Numbered from the stretch's first letter, positions 18,912 to 28,849 are shown. The stretch is DNA of 64,000 bases from Dietzia timorensis (GCF_001659785.1 NZ_CP015961.1:1550001-1614000), one strand, 5' to 3'. The notes: generated from the letters alone by a model not told the origin. Made by a program: numbers and translations.

Positions 18912-18985
18912 TGCCCCAGGTGAGACTCGAACTCACACTGGACGGGTTTTGAATCCGTTGCCTCTGCCAATTGGGCTACTGGGGC
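18912..18985 (-). tRNA. tRNA-Leu (anticodon CAA)
   Basis: A 74-base cloverleaf reads on the minus strand. The 7-bp acceptor stem is GCCCCAG with CTGGGGC, the T arm is GTGAG-TTCGAGT-CTCAC, the anticodon loop TTCAAAA gives CAA, and A73 is the discriminator. The CCA end is not encoded. The variable region is only about 5 bases, whereas tRNA-Leu normally has a long variable arm. It lies just upstream of polA, in the opposite direction. Confidence 0.85.
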
Positions 18986-19060
18986 GCGGCGCCAGACGGC
19001 GCCGGGGGCAAAGTGCCTTCGGGAATTCTACCGCACGTCCGGCGTCAGGAATAAAACACA

Positions 19061-19066
19061 TAGAGT
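19061..19066 (+). promoter_or_regulatory. -10 box for leaderless polA
   Basis: TAGAGT ends 7 bases before GTG 19074. This favours 19074 over the in-frame GTG at 19065, which would lie inside the -10 box. Confidence 0.5.
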
Positions 19067-19073
19067 GGGACGC

Positions 19074-21809
19074 GTGAGTGACGAGAGCAATGGCGCGCAG
19101 ACGGTAGACGACGGCGAGAACACGCTTCTCCTGGTGGACGGGCATTCGCTGGCCTTTCGGGCGTTTTACGCGATTCCGACGGCGAATTTCTCCACCTCGT
19201 CCGGGCAGCACACCAACGCCGTGTACGGCTTCTTCACGCAGGTGATGAAGATCGTGCAGGAGGAGAATCCCACGCATTTCGCGGTGGCGTTCGACGTGTC
19301 GCGTAAGTCGCTACGGCGCACCGCCGAGTTCCCCGAGTACAAGGCGCAGCGAGCGGCGACCCCGCCCGAATGGGCGGGGCAGGTGGAGCTCATCCAGAAA
19401 GTTCTTTCCGCGTGCGGGATCGTTATGGCAAGCCGCGAGGGCTACGAGGCCGACGACCTCATCGCCACGCTGGCCGAGGAGGCGAAGGGCAAGGGCTTCC
19501 ACACCTACATCTGCACCGGCGACCGCGACGCCCTCCAGCTCGTCACCGACGAGGTAACCGTTCTATATCCGAAGCAGGGAACCGGCACGCCGATCCGCTA
19601 TACCCCGGACGAGGTCGAAGCTAAGTACGGCGTCCGCCCGGAGACCTACCCGGATCTCGCGGCGATCCGCGGCGATAATTCCGACAACCTGCCTGGGGTC
19701 TACAAGGTCGGGGAGAAGACCGCAGCGGACTGGCTGCAGAAGTACGGCAGCCTCGACGAGATCATCGCCCACGCCGACGAATTCGGGGGCAAGCGCGGAG
19801 AATACCTGCGTGAAGCGATCCCGCAAGTACAGATGAACCGCAAGCTCACCGAACTCGAACGCGACGTGGAGCTCGACGTCGGTGTTGATGACCTGCGCCG
19901 ACACGAGGTCGACGCGGTGGCTGTGACGAAAGAACTCGACGCCCTGCAGTTCGGCAAGGACTTCCGCGACCGCCTCTTCGCCGCGTTCGGGACCGTCGGC
20001 GACACCGCAGACCAACTCGACGAAGCCGGGCAGGTCGAGCTGGACCTGACGATGATCCCTACCGGCGGGATGTCCGAATGGTTGACGTCGGTCGCCGGTG
20101 CCGAGCGGGTCGGCGTGCATTTCGTCGGCAATGCCTCGCCCGCCGAGCCGGACCTGACCTCCATCGCCATCGCAGCCCCGGACGGCACCGCCGGGTACCT
20201 CGATCTCGCCTCTGCCGCGCCTGAGGACGAGGAGGCGATCGGCGCCTGGCTTGCCGACGCGGAGTCGGCCAAGCTCTTCCACGATTCGAAGGCCGCGAGA
20301 CACCAGGCCGCCTCCCGGGACTGGGACATCGAGGGTGTCGCGTTCGACGCCTCGCTGGCCGCGTACCTCGTCCGCCCGGGCCAGCGCACCTATGCGTTGG
20401 CCGATCTGATGCTGCGCCACCTCCAGCGCGAACTACACCCGGGCGGAGAGCCAGAATCGCAGCTGTCCCTGCTCGACGACTCCGATTCCGACCGCGAGTT
20501 GGGCCAATACAACGCGGAGAGCGCGTTCGCGCTGATAGAACTTACAGACCGCCTCGAGGTCGAGCTGGAGACCGTGCATGGCGTGAAGCTGTTCAACGAC
20601 ATGGAACTTCCTCTCGCGCGGGTCCTGTTCGAATCCGAGCGCGCGGGCATCGACGTCGACCGCAAGGCGCTCGAAACGCTCCAGGAGGAGTTCGTCGACC
20701 GGGCGAGCGCCGCGCAGAACATGGCGTGGGAGTCGATCGGCGATTCCTCCGTAAACCTCGGCTCGCCGAAACAGCTGCAAAAGGTGTTGTTCGAGGACCT
20801 CGGCCTGCCCAAGACCAAGCGCACGAAGACCGGCTACACCACGGACGCCAAGGCCCTCGAGGAGCTCCAGGCGACAACACCACACCCGTTCCTCGGTTCG
20901 CTGCTCGAATACCGCGACGCGACGAAAATGAAGCAGACCGTCGAAGGGCTGATCAAGTCCATCGCCGACGACGGTCGTATCCACACGACCTTTCGTCAAA
21001 CGATCGCCGCGACCGGACGTCTGTCCTCCATCGAACCGAACCTCCAGAACATTCCCGTGCGCAACGAGACCGGTCGCAAGATCCGATCCGCGTTCCGCGT
21101 GGGCTCCGGCTACGAATGCCTGTTGACGGCGGACTACAGCCAGATCGAAATGCGTGTGATGGCCCACCTGTCGGCGGACGAGGGGCTCATCGAGGCATTT
21201 CGCTCCGGCGAGGACCTCCACTCTTTCGTCGGCTCGCGTGCCTTCGGGGTCGAGCTCGACGAGGTCACCCCCGAGCTGCGCCGCCGCACGAAGGCAATGT
21301 CCTACGGCCTTGCCTATGGGCTGTCGGCCTACGGCCTAGCCGCGCAACTGGGTATCTCGCAGGGCGAGGCCAAGGAGCAGATGGAGGCGTACTTTGCCCG
21401 CTTCGGTGGGGTCCGCGACTTCCTCGGCGAGGTTGTCGAGGAGGCCCGCAAGGTGGGTTACACAGAGACGATGTTCGGCCGCCGCCGCTACCTTCCCGAG
21501 CTCAACGCCAACAACCGGATGCAGCGCGAGAACGCCGAGAGGGCAGCGCTCAACGCTCCGATCCAGGGCACCGCCGCGGATATCATCAAGGAGGCAATGC
21601 TCCGCGTGGACCGGCGCCTGCGCGAGGAGAAGTTGGAAAGTCGCATGCTTCTGCAGGTGCACGACGAGCTCGTCGTCGAAATCGTCGCAGGGGAGCTCGA
21701 CACCGTCCGCGACATCGTCGTCACGGAGATGGATGAGGCCATCGAGCTTTCGGTGCCGCTCGAGGTCTCCGTGGGCGTCGGAGACAATTGGGACGCGGCG
21801 GCGCACTAG
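19074..21809 (+). CDS. polA: DNA polymerase I
   Basis: PolA fills gaps in excision repair and removes RNA primers. Of about 911 residues, the first 300 form the 5'-3' exonuclease (LLLVDGHSLAFRAFYA, EADDLIATLA, GDRDALQLV, GDNSDNLPGV). The middle part, residues 330-520, is the 3'-5' exonuclease-like domain; the DEDD acidic residues are not evident, so proofreading is probably lost, as in mycobacterial PolA. The polymerase domain has motif A DYSQIEMRVMAHLS, motif B RRRTKAMSYGLAYG and motif C LQVHDELVVE. The start at GTG 19074 is chosen because of the TAGAGT box. Confidence 0.96.
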   Translation: MSDESNGAQTVDDGENTLLLVDGHSLAFRAFYAIPTANFSTSSGQHTNAVYGFFTQVMKIVQEENPTHFAVAFDVSRKSLRRTAEFPEYKAQRAATPPEWAGQVELIQKVLSACGIVMASREGYEADDLIATLAEEAKGKGFHTYICTGDRDALQLVTDEVTVLYPKQGTGTPIRYTPDEVEAKYGVRPETYPDLAAIRGDNSDNLPGVYKVGEKTAADWLQKYGSLDEIIAHADEFGGKRGEYLREAIPQVQMNRKLTELERDVELDVGVDDLRRHEVDAVAVTKELDALQFGKDFRDRLFAAFGTVGDTADQLDEAGQVELDLTMIPTGGMSEWLTSVAGAERVGVHFVGNASPAEPDLTSIAIAAPDGTAGYLDLASAAPEDEEAIGAWLADAESAKLFHDSKAARHQAASRDWDIEGVAFDASLAAYLVRPGQRTYALADLMLRHLQRELHPGGEPESQLSLLDDSDSDRELGQYNAESAFALIELTDRLEVELETVHGVKLFNDMELPLARVLFESERAGIDVDRKALETLQEEFVDRASAAQNMAWESIGDSSVNLGSPKQLQKVLFEDLGLPKTKRTKTGYTTDAKALEELQATTPHPFLGSLLEYRDATKMKQTVEGLIKSIADDGRIHTTFRQTIAATGRLSSIEPNLQNIPVRNETGRKIRSAFRVGSGYECLLTADYSQIEMRVMAHLSADEGLIEAFRSGEDLHSFVGSRAFGVELDEVTPELRRRTKAMSYGLAYGLSAYGLAAQLGISQGEAKEQMEAYFARFGGVRDFLGEVVEEARKVGYTETMFGRRRYLPELNANNRMQRENAERAALNAPIQGTAADIIKEAMLRVDRRLREEKLESRMLLQVHDELVVEIVAGELDTVRDIVVTEMDEAIELSVPLEVSVGVGDNWDAAAH

Positions 21810-21823
21810 CGGCGCAGCGCGCA

Positions 21824-21829
21824 TAGGCT
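21824..21829 (+). promoter_or_regulatory. -10 box for leaderless hydrolase gene
   Basis: TAGGCT lies 6 bases before ATG 21836, with no ribosome-binding site between. Confidence 0.45.
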
Positions 21830-21835
21830 GGTCGC

Positions 21836-22708
21836 ATGTCCGTGGCGATGGCGCTGACCAACACCCTCCTGGCCCATTCGAACAAGTACGCCCCTGGCGA
21901 CGACTCGCACGTCAAGAGTGATGCGCCAGTGCCGCTGTCCCTGCGGCGCCGGTGCACGGTGGAGACCGACTCGGTAGCGGGGATCGACGTGTATACGCTC
22001 ACCCCGAAACGCGGCGGCGCGGATATCGAAATCCTCTACTTCCATGGAGGCGCATACAACGCGGGGATGATTACTCCGCACTGGTGGGTCATCAGATCTC
22101 TCATCGCCGCGACGGGCGCTACCGTCCACGTGCCGAGCTACCTGCTCGCACCCGAGCACACCGCGGACGAGGCGTACCCGTCCCTCGACGCCGTCACCGA
22201 CGATGTTCTCCTCGCGGCCGGATCGCGGCGAGTCGTCTTCGCCGGCGATTCGGCGGGTGGCGGCATCGCGCTGGCCGAGGCGCAGCGCTGCCGCGACCGG
22301 GCCGGCAGGAACGCCGATCACCTAGTGCTGTTCTCCCCGTGGGTCGACGTGACGATGGAAAACCCCGCCGCGCGCGAGGTACAGAAACGTGACGTCTCGC
22401 TCAACTGCGACCTCCTCGCCGCCGCCGGCCTCTGGTGGGCGGGGGACCGGGACCCGTCGGACCCGCTCATCAGCCCTGCCAACGCCGACCTCGCCGATCT
22501 TCCCCCGATGACCGTGGTGCAGGGCGGTAGGGATGTACTTGCGCCCGACGTCATAGATCTGGTGGGAAAGGTGCGTGACGCCGGAGGCAGCGTACACCTG
22601 GAGGAGGCGGCCGAGGGGTTCCACGTCTACGTCGCAGGATGGTGGACTCCCGAGGCGCGCAGGGCGCTGCGGCTCGCTGCACAGGGAATTCGTGGAGACG
22701 GCAAATAG
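21836..22708 (+). CDS. Alpha/beta hydrolase, hormone-sensitive-lipase type
   Basis: The 290-residue esterase/lipase-like protein has the oxyanion motif HGG (residues 70-72 in YFHGGAYNAG), the nucleophile Ser139 in GDSAGGG, a likely catalytic Asp in QGGRDVLAPD and His in EGFHVYV. This is the HSL family layout. It probably cleaves short to medium acyl esters; the natural substrate is unknown. It lies 26 bases after polA but seems to have its own promoter. Confidence 0.85.
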   Translation: MSVAMALTNTLLAHSNKYAPGDDSHVKSDAPVPLSLRRRCTVETDSVAGIDVYTLTPKRGGADIEILYFHGGAYNAGMITPHWWVIRSLIAATGATVHVPSYLLAPEHTADEAYPSLDAVTDDVLLAAGSRRVVFAGDSAGGGIALAEAQRCRDRAGRNADHLVLFSPWVDVTMENPAAREVQKRDVSLNCDLLAAAGLWWAGDRDPSDPLISPANADLADLPPMTVVQGGRDVLAPDVIDLVGKVRDAGGSVHLEEAAEGFHVYVAGWWTPEARRALRLAAQGIRGDGK

Positions 22709-22747
22709 CGCCGGGCGTGAATCTGGCGAAAACCGACGTTTACCGCT

Positions 22748-22776
22748 TTGAAACCGGGTTTAGTTTGACTTAATCT
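22748..22776 (+). promoter_or_regulatory. Promoter of the amino-acid ABC uptake operon
   Basis: TTGAAA (22748-22753) and TAATCT (22771-22776) are spaced by exactly 17 bases, a standard housekeeping promoter. Transcription would begin about 90 bases before the first gene. Confidence 0.6.
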
Positions 22777-22876
22777 TCCAGACATCGAAAAGAGCGCGCG
22801 GGAATCGCCGGGACCGAACGGGCGAACGGTTCGTCGCGCGCCACCCGTCCGCCCGGCGAAAGGTTTCCCGAAGCCC

Positions 22877-23785
22877 ATGAGCACATCCCCGTCACGCCCG
22901 CACCGGCGGCGGCGCAGCTTGAGTGCCGGGATCGCCGCGCTGACGGCGATCGCGCTGGCAGCGGCCGGGTGCACGAACTCCGAGGAGGTCGGAATCCCGG
23001 AGGAACCGCCGCTGAGCGTGGACGCGGTGCCGGAGATCGCCGCGATGGTCCCGGAAGGCATAGCGAACTCCGGGGCATTGGTCGTGGGAACAAACACGCC
23101 GTACGCGCCGAACGAGTTCAAGAACGATGCCGGCGAGATCATCGGTTTCGACATAGAGATCATCGACGTCGTCGCCGAGACCATGGGGCTGCGCGCCGAC
23201 ATCCGTGAGGCCGATTTCGAGAAGATCATCCCCTCGATCGAGACGGGAACCTTCGACGCGGGCATCTCCTCGATGACAGTGACGGCCGAGCGCGAAGAGG
23301 TCGTCGACATGGCCCGTTACTTCATGGGTGGTACGCAATGGGCAGCCCGAGTGGATCGAGACGTCGACCCCGACAACGCCTGCGGACTGCGGGTAGCGGT
23401 GCAGCGCACGACCGTGCAGGACACCGACGACATCCCCGCACGCAGCAAGAAATGCGAAGCCGAAGGTAAGCCCGCGATCGAAAAGGTTCAGTACGACGAG
23501 CAAGACCAGGTCGGCAGCGCCGTCGCACTGGGCCAGGTGGACGCCATGAGCGCGGATTCGCCGGTGTCCGCGTTCGTCGTGGAGAAGGCCGAGGGCCAGG
23601 TCGAACTCGTCGGGGAACTCGTCGACGCCGAGCCCTACGGCATTGCGATGGCCAAGGACAGCCCGCTCGGCGAGGCAGTCGTCGCGGCGCTGCAGCACCT
23701 CGCCGACTCCGGAGTGCTTGGCAAGATCGCGGAACGTTGGGGAGTGCAGGAAGGCCTGCTCACCGAAGAACCGTCGCTGGGGTAG
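22877..23785 (+). CDS. Substrate-binding lipoprotein of a polar amino-acid ABC transporter
   Basis: The 302-residue extracytoplasmic protein has a lipoprotein signal (RRRRSLSAGIAALTAIALAAAGC; acylated Cys32) and the family 3 solute-binding fold: LVVGTNTPYAPNEF, GFDIEIIDVVAETMGL, DFEKIIPSIETGTFDAGISSMTVT. This matches glutamate/glutamine/polar amino-acid binders such as GluB. The second lobe includes CGLRVAVQRTT and a Cys pair (Cys at CGLR and KKCEAEG) that may form a disulphide. First gene of a four-gene operon. Confidence 0.9.
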   Translation: MSTSPSRPHRRRRSLSAGIAALTAIALAAAGCTNSEEVGIPEEPPLSVDAVPEIAAMVPEGIANSGALVVGTNTPYAPNEFKNDAGEIIGFDIEIIDVVAETMGLRADIREADFEKIIPSIETGTFDAGISSMTVTAEREEVVDMARYFMGGTQWAARVDRDVDPDNACGLRVAVQRTTVQDTDDIPARSKKCEAEGKPAIEKVQYDEQDQVGSAVALGQVDAMSADSPVSAFVVEKAEGQVELVGELVDAEPYGIAMAKDSPLGEAVVAALQHLADSGVLGKIAERWGVQEGLLTEEPSLG

Positions 23786-23844
23786 CACCATTAGCGAACA
23801 CAGCAGGTCCGCCGTCATGAACGAAACGAAAGGGTCCAGGGGAA

Positions 23845-24834
23845 GTGACTGACAATCGGGGCGAACAGAACACACCGCCCGCCGCGCCTGGCGAGGGGCG
23901 CTCGGAGCCGGAGCTGATCCGCGCCGTGCCGCTACGCCACCCGTGGCGCTGGACCGCCGCGGCGGTGATTCTCGTGCTCGCCGGGCTCTTCGTCTGGGGC
24001 GCGGTGACAAACGACGCGTACCGCTGGGACACCTACGCCAGGTACCTTTTCGACAAGCGCATCGTGCTGGCCGCGGGGTACACGTTGCTGCTCACTGTGA
24101 CATCCATGGCGATCGCCATCGTCCTCGGCGTCACGTTTGCGGTGATGCGGATGTCCGATAACCCGGTGATGCGGTACGTCGCATGGGTGTACCTGTGGAT
24201 CTTCCGCGGAACCCCGGTGTACCTCCAGCTGTTCCTGTGGGGCATGGTCGGCTCGATCTACCCCGTCGTCCACTTGGGTATTCCGTGGGGACCCACGTTC
24301 GTCGAGTTCGTCACGCAGAACTGGACGAACGCGCTGATCCTCGCGATCATCGGCCTCGCGCTCAACGAGTCGGCGTACATGGCCGAGATCGTCCGGGCAG
24401 GCATCGACTCGGTGCCCGAGGGGCAGCGCGAGGCGTCCACGGCGCTGGGCATGTCTTGGCGTCAGACCACGATCCGCACCGTGCTTCCGCAAGCGATGCG
24501 CGTGATCATTCCGCCGACCGGCAACGAGGTGATCTCGATGCTCAAGACCACCTCTCTCGTCACGGCGATCCCGTTCACCCTCGAACTGACCGGCCGCGCC
24601 CGCGATATCTCGGCGGCGAACTACCAGCCGATCCCGCTGCTCATCGTCGCCGCGACGTGGTATCTGGCGGTCACCTCGATCCTCATGGTCGGGCAGTACT
24701 ACCTTGAGCGCTACTACTCCCGCGGAGCCACCCGAAAGCTGACGGCGAAGCAGCTGCGCGCGCTGGCCGACGCCGAAGGCGTGCCCCCGCGCAACATCGA
24801 GATCACCGACGAGCCGCAGGGAGGCGCGCGATGA
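23845..24834 (+). CDS. Polar amino-acid ABC transporter permease
   Basis: The 329-residue membrane protein has a hydrophilic N-terminus of about 30 residues, a first membrane segment ([19 protein letters not shown]), and the HisMQ-type permease core: [17 protein letters not shown], the RGTP motif ([12 protein letters not shown]), and the ATPase-contacting EAA loop [33 protein letters not shown]. Only one permease gene is present, so it likely forms a homodimer. The start is GTG 23845. The stop overlaps the ATPase gene by 4 bases. Confidence 0.92.
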   Translation: MTDNRGEQNTPPAAPGEGRSEPELIRAVPLRHPWRWTAAAVILVLAGLFVWGAVTNDAYRWDTYARYLFDKRIVLAAGYTLLLTVTSMAIAIVLGVTFAVMRMSDNPVMRYVAWVYLWIFRGTPVYLQLFLWGMVGSIYPVVHLGIPWGPTFVEFVTQNWTNALILAIIGLALNESAYMAEIVRAGIDSVPEGQREASTALGMSWRQTTIRTVLPQAMRVIIPPTGNEVISMLKTTSLVTAIPFTLELTGRARDISAANYQPIPLLIVAATWYLAVTSILMVGQYYLERYYSRGATRKLTAKQLRALADAEGVPPRNIEITDEPQGGAR

Positions 24835-25610
24835 GCGACACCACAGGAACCGAGCCGATGATCCGCGCCGAGGAGATCCACAAGAACTTCGGTTCCCTCC
24901 GCGTGCTCAAGGGGATTTCGTTGGAGGTAGCGAAGGGAGAAGTGCTGTGCCTGATCGGCCCTTCGGGTTCGGGTAAGTCCACCTTTCTGCGCTGCATCAA
25001 CCACCTGGAGAAGGTCAATGCCGGTCGTTTGTACGTCGACGGCGACCTGATCGGATACCGGCAGAAGGGCGAACGGCTATACGAGCTCAGCCCCAAGCAA
25101 GCCGCCCGCCAGCGCGCGGACGTGGGGATGGTGTTTCAGCACTTCAACCTGTTCCCGCACCGCACGGCGATCGAGAACATCTTCGAGGCGCCGGTGCAGG
25201 TGAAGAAGCAGCCGGCCGGCGCTGCGCGCGCCCGCGCCGCCGAACTTCTCGAGACCGTAGGGCTCTCGGCGAAGGCCGAGGCTTATCCGGCGCAACTGTC
25301 CGGCGGGCAGCAACAGCGCGTCGCCATCGCACGCGCTCTCGCCATGGACCCCAAGCTCATGCTGTTCGACGAGCCCACCTCCGCGCTCGACCCGGAACTC
25401 GTCGGGGAGGTGCTGCAGGTGATGCGTGACCTCGCGAATGACGGGATGACCATGTGCGTGGTGACCCACGAGATGGGATTCGCTCGCGAGGTTGCCGACA
25501 AGGTGGCCTTCATGGACGGAGGTCGCGTCGTCGAAATCGGCACGCCTGCGCAGGTGCTCGAGCACCCGAAGGAGGAGCGTACGCAAGAGTTTCTGTCGAA
25601 GCTCCTATGA
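24831..25610 (+). CDS. Polar amino-acid ABC transporter ATPase
   Basis: The 259-residue ATPase has the P-loop [13 protein letters not shown]-loop [11 protein letters not shown], signature [16 protein letters not shown], Walker [15 protein letters not shown] and H-loop [12 protein letters not shown], all typical of the GlnQ/GluA group. It powers uptake through the permease encoded just upstream. The ATGA overlaps on both sides show tight coupling with the permease and with the following lipoprotein gene. Confidence 0.95.
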   Translation: MSDTTGTEPMIRAEEIHKNFGSLRVLKGISLEVAKGEVLCLIGPSGSGKSTFLRCINHLEKVNAGRLYVDGDLIGYRQKGERLYELSPKQAARQRADVGMVFQHFNLFPHRTAIENIFEAPVQVKKQPAGAARARAAELLETVGLSAKAEAYPAQLSGGQQQRVAIARALAMDPKLMLFDEPTSALDPELVGEVLQVMRDLANDGMTMCVVTHEMGFAREVADKVAFMDGGRVVEIGTPAQVLEHPKEERTQEFLSKLL

Positions 25611-26137
25611 CGTCGGCGACCATGGGGGAGCGGGTGTGTCGCATCTGCGGGCGCACGAAGTTCGCCGCCGCATGCGCCGGCGGGGCTCTGATGATGGCGA
25701 GTTGCAGCCTCGGGTCTCCCGAATATGTCGGGGAGGCGGGCGTGCTCCGCGAGGCGGGCGGCGACTACGAGGTATTCGTCAATCCCTGCGGTGAGGCGAT
25801 TATCGAGGTGTCGGTGGAGGCGGGCGGCGACACGGTAGGAAAGCTCAAGGCGAGCGAGCCCAGCGAAGAACCGTTTTCGTTCGTCCTCGGAGGTCGCGCG
25901 CCCGCACCCTGGCAGGCCACGGATGTCGGGGACACCGGTATCGGCGCCGATGACGAGATCACGGTAAGCGTCGAGCTCGCCGACGCGTCGGGGAACCGCG
26001 AATTCACACCGACCGAGATCGCGGTCGACGAATTCGATCGGCCCGTCGGCAATCGCATTTTCGTGGGCACCCCACACAAGAGCGGAGACAGAACGCTATC
26101 GGATCCCGAATCGTGGCTCGGCGTATGCCGGGAGTGA
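25607..26137 (+). CDS. Putative lipoprotein of unknown function
   Basis: The 176-residue protein starts at ATG 25607, overlapping the ATPase stop. It has a short hydrophobic stretch [16 protein letters not shown], which suits a lipobox with lipidation at the Cys of MMASC. An alternative start is ATG 25622. The rest is predicted to be all beta ([34 protein letters not shown]), with few charged clusters. The operon position suggests a surface protein made together with the uptake system; a functional link is not proven. Confidence 0.65.
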   Translation: MTSATMGERVCRICGRTKFAAACAGGALMMASCSLGSPEYVGEAGVLREAGGDYEVFVNPCGEAIIEVSVEAGGDTVGKLKASEPSEEPFSFVLGGRAPAPWQATDVGDTGIGADDEITVSVELADASGNREFTPTEIAVDEFDRPVGNRIFVGTPHKSGDRTLSDPESWLGVCRE

Positions 26138-26177
26138 ACCCGTAGCGTGGCACCGCCCAGACCGTTGAGGGCCCTGC

Positions 26178-26984
26178 CTAATCCGGACGGTGGGAGACGA
26201 AGATCGCGGTGCCGGGGAAGATCTCCCCGCGTAGCGGGGACCACTGCCCCCACGTTTGCGTGAGCCATTCTGGCCATTCCGGCTCGATGAGATCGTCGAG
26301 CACGAATCCGGCCGCGAGAAGTTCCCTGATTCGATCGCCGAGAGTGCGGTGGTGTTCCACGTAACGCAGCTCGCCGTCGTCATCGGTTTCCGTATACGGC
26401 GACCGGTCGAAGTAGGGAAGCACGGCTTCGAGCCCACGCGGACCGGGATCGTCGCGGAAGATCCAGCGCATCGGATGGTTGATGGAAAAGACGAACAGGC
26501 CCCCGGGCGCAAGTACCCGATGGGCCTCGCGCATGGCGAGGGCGGAATCGGCGACAAAGGGAAACGCGCCGAAGGCGGAAAACGCGATGTCGAACGATCC
26601 GTCCGAAAACGGCAGGTCGGTGGCGTCCGCCTGCACCAGGGGGATTCGTCCGTCTCCGGCGTCCATCGCGGCAACTCCCACATCGAGCATGCTGCGAGAT
26701 AAGTCAAGGGCGACCGGGTGCGCACCCTGGTGGGCGAGCCACCGGCTGCATGGCGCGGAGCCGCACCCGATTTCGAGTACGCGCTTGCCGCGGGTATCGC
26801 CGAGAAGCGCCCAATCTCCCTCGTGCATCCCCTCGGGACACCAAATGAATTCCCCCGTGGGCGAATCCGCGCCGAGAAACGCCCCGTGTTCGCGGTGGTA
26901 GTCCGACGCTTCCGCGTCCCACCACGTTCGTGAACTTCTCACGGACTCGGCGTTTCCTGCCTCCGGACGCTGATATAGCGGCAC
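26178..26984 (-). CDS. Class I SAM-dependent methyltransferase
   Basis: The 268-residue protein has motif I VLEIGCGSAPCSRWLA, the acidic residue after strand 2 (PVALDLSRSML), LVQADATDLPFSDGSFDIAFSAF (motifs II and III) and the HRVLAPGGLFVFSINHP post-motif of the Methyltransf_11 family. The substrate is unknown. GTG 26984 is preceded by GAGGGG on the minus strand. It diverges from rpsA, and this kind of methyltransferase gene next to rpsA is often seen in the order, which I state from general knowledge only. Confidence 0.85.
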   Translation of the reverse strand: MPLYQRPEAGNAESVRSSRTWWDAEASDYHREHGAFLGADSPTGEFIWCPEGMHEGDWALLGDTRGKRVLEIGCGSAPCSRWLAHQGAHPVALDLSRSMLDVGVAAMDAGDGRIPLVQADATDLPFSDGSFDIAFSAFGAFPFVADSALAMREAHRVLAPGGLFVFSINHPMRWIFRDDPGPRGLEAVLPYFDRSPYTETDDDGELRYVEHHRTLGDRIRELLAAGFVLDDLIEPEWPEWLTQTWGQWSPLRGEIFPGTAIFVSHRPD

Positions 26985-27051
26985 TAAAACCCCTCGGAAT
27001 AAACGGCGATGTGACTGATGGGACCAGGTTTCGAAGTGAACCTGCCAGCGT

Positions 27052-27080
27052 TTGATCTGACAGTTCTATCAGCGTAGTAT
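27052..27080 (+). promoter_or_regulatory. rpsA promoter
   Basis: TTGATC (27052-27057) and TAGTAT (27075-27080) are 17 bases apart. The transcript would carry a leader of about 145 bases, in which GTTAAG (27152-27157) can pair with CTTAAC (27182-27187). Confidence 0.6.
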
Positions 27081-27231
27081 TTACCACCGTGTGTGCGCGC
27101 CCGGTGCGTGTGCCTGTTCTGGCGAGCGGCTCCCGAACGCTTTTCATCGTTGTTAAGTGGCTTGAAGTGGCTCGTCAGGAGCTTAACTGTCCATCTACGA
27201 CCTTTTCCATTTGTTCGGAGCAACTCAACAT

Positions 27232-28704
27232 ATGACCACCAACAACACCTCGCCTCAGGTAGCCGTCAACGACATCGGCTCTGACGAGGACTTCCTTGCC
27301 GCAATCGACGCCACGATCAAGTACTTCAACGATGGAGACATCGTCGAGGGCGAGGTCGTCAAGGTCGATCGTGACGAGGTCCTTCTTGATATCGGTTACA
27401 AGACCGAAGGCGTGATCCTCTCGCGCGAACTCTCGATCAAGCACGACGTCGACCCGAGCGAGGTCGTCGAGGTCGGCGATTCGGTCGAGGCCCTTGTCAT
27501 CACCAAGGAGGACAAGGAAGGGCGGCTGATGCTGTCCAAGAAGCGTGCTCAGTACGAGCGCGCCTGGGGCACCATCGAGGAGCTCAAGGAAAAGGACGAG
27601 CCGGTCAAGGGCACCGTCATCGAGGTCGTCAAGGGTGGTCTCATCCTCGACATCGGCCTTCGTGGCTTCCTCCCGGCCTCGCTGGTCGAGATGCGTCGCG
27701 TCCGCGACCTGCAGCCGTACGTCGGCCGCGAGCTCGAAGCGAAGATCATCGAGCTCGACAAGCACCGCAACAACGTTGTCCTCTCGCGCCGCGCATGGCT
27801 TGAGCAGACGCAGTCCGAGGTCCGCTCCGAGTTCCTTCACCAGCTGCAGAAGGGACAGGTCCGCAAGGGCGTCGTCTCCTCGATCGTCAACTTCGGTGCG
27901 TTCGTGGATCTCGGCGGTGTCGATGGACTCGTCCACGTCTCCGAGCTGTCCTGGAAGCACATCGACCACCCGTCCGAGGTCGTCGAGGTCGGACAGGAAG
28001 TCACGGTCGAGGTTCTCTCCGTCGAGCTGGACCGCGAGCGCGTCTCGCTGTCCCTCAAGGCGACGCAGGAAGACCCGTGGCGCCACTTCGCCCGCACCCA
28101 CGCAATCGGCCAGATCGTGCCGGGCAAGGTCACCAAGCTCGTTCCGTTCGGTGCGTTCGTTCGCGTCGAAGAGGGCATCGAGGGTCTCGTCCACATCTCC
28201 GAGCTCGCAGAGCGCCACGTTGAGGTTCCGGATCAGGTCGTCGGCGTTGGCGACGATGCGATGGTCAAGGTCATCGATATCGATCTCGATCGTCGTCGTA
28301 TCTCGCTGTCGCTCAAGCAGGCCGACGAGGACTACACCGAAGAGTTCGATCCGTCCAAGTACGGTATGGCCGACAGCTACGACGAGGCCGGCAATTACAT
28401 CTTCCCCGAGGGCTTCGATCCCGAGACCAACGAGTGGCTCGAGGGCTTCGAGAAGCAGCGTGAAGAGTGGGAGCAGCGCTACGCCGAGGCGGAGCGTCGC
28501 CACAAGCTGCACACCGTGCAGATCGAGAAGGGCCGCGCCGCTGCTGCGGAGCAGGCCGAGGCTGCCCCGTCGAACTACTCGTCCGACGCTGCCGCTTCCG
28601 AGCAGGCCGCTGCTCCGGCTGCCGAGTCCGCCGAGGCCGGTGGCACCCTCGCGAACGAGCAGCTCGCTGCTCTTCGCGAGAAGCTCGCGGGTGGCAACAA
28701 CTAA
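27232..28704 (+). CDS. rpsA: 30S ribosomal protein S1
   Basis: S1 helps mRNA bind to the ribosome. The 490-residue protein has four S1 RNA-binding domains, roughly residues 35-105, 120-190, 205-275 and 290-360 (for example GEVVKVDRDEVLLDIGYKTEG and SIVNFGAFVDLGGVDGLVHVSEL), and an Ala/Glu-rich tail after residue 430. Actinobacterial S1 has four domains rather than the six of E. coli. ATG 27232 is chosen because GGAG at 27217-27220 fits it; a TTG at 27211 is in frame but unlikely. Strong terminator downstream. Confidence 0.96.
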   Translation: MTTNNTSPQVAVNDIGSDEDFLAAIDATIKYFNDGDIVEGEVVKVDRDEVLLDIGYKTEGVILSRELSIKHDVDPSEVVEVGDSVEALVITKEDKEGRLMLSKKRAQYERAWGTIEELKEKDEPVKGTVIEVVKGGLILDIGLRGFLPASLVEMRRVRDLQPYVGRELEAKIIELDKHRNNVVLSRRAWLEQTQSEVRSEFLHQLQKGQVRKGVVSSIVNFGAFVDLGGVDGLVHVSELSWKHIDHPSEVVEVGQEVTVEVLSVELDRERVSLSLKATQEDPWRHFARTHAIGQIVPGKVTKLVPFGAFVRVEEGIEGLVHISELAERHVEVPDQVVGVGDDAMVKVIDIDLDRRRISLSLKQADEDYTEEFDPSKYGMADSYDEAGNYIFPEGFDPETNEWLEGFEKQREEWEQRYAEAERRHKLHTVQIEKGRAAAAEQAEAAPSNYSSDAAASEQAAAPAAESAEAGGTLANEQLAALREKLAGGNN

Positions 28705-28748
28705 GTAGCGCTTTCGCCGCATGTGTTGGCATGCGCTAGCGCGACAAT

Positions 28749-28781
28749 CGATTCCCGGGTTCACTCCGAACCCGGGAATCG
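28749..28781 (+). terminator. Intrinsic terminator after rpsA
   Basis: A perfect 14-bp stem (28749-28762 with 28768-28781, CGATTCCCGGGTTC and its complement) closes a 5-base loop and is followed by GTGTATTTG. Confidence 0.85.
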
Positions 28782-28843
28782 GTGTATTTGCACGCGTCCG
28801 GGCGAAATGGCATGGCCCCCTCCCGCTGACACCCTCGATCTTC

Positions 28844-28849
28844 TAAGCT
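28844..28849 (+). promoter_or_regulatory. -10 box for leaderless coaE
   Basis: TAAGCT ends 7 bases before GTG 28857, and no ribosome-binding site is present. Confidence 0.5.
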
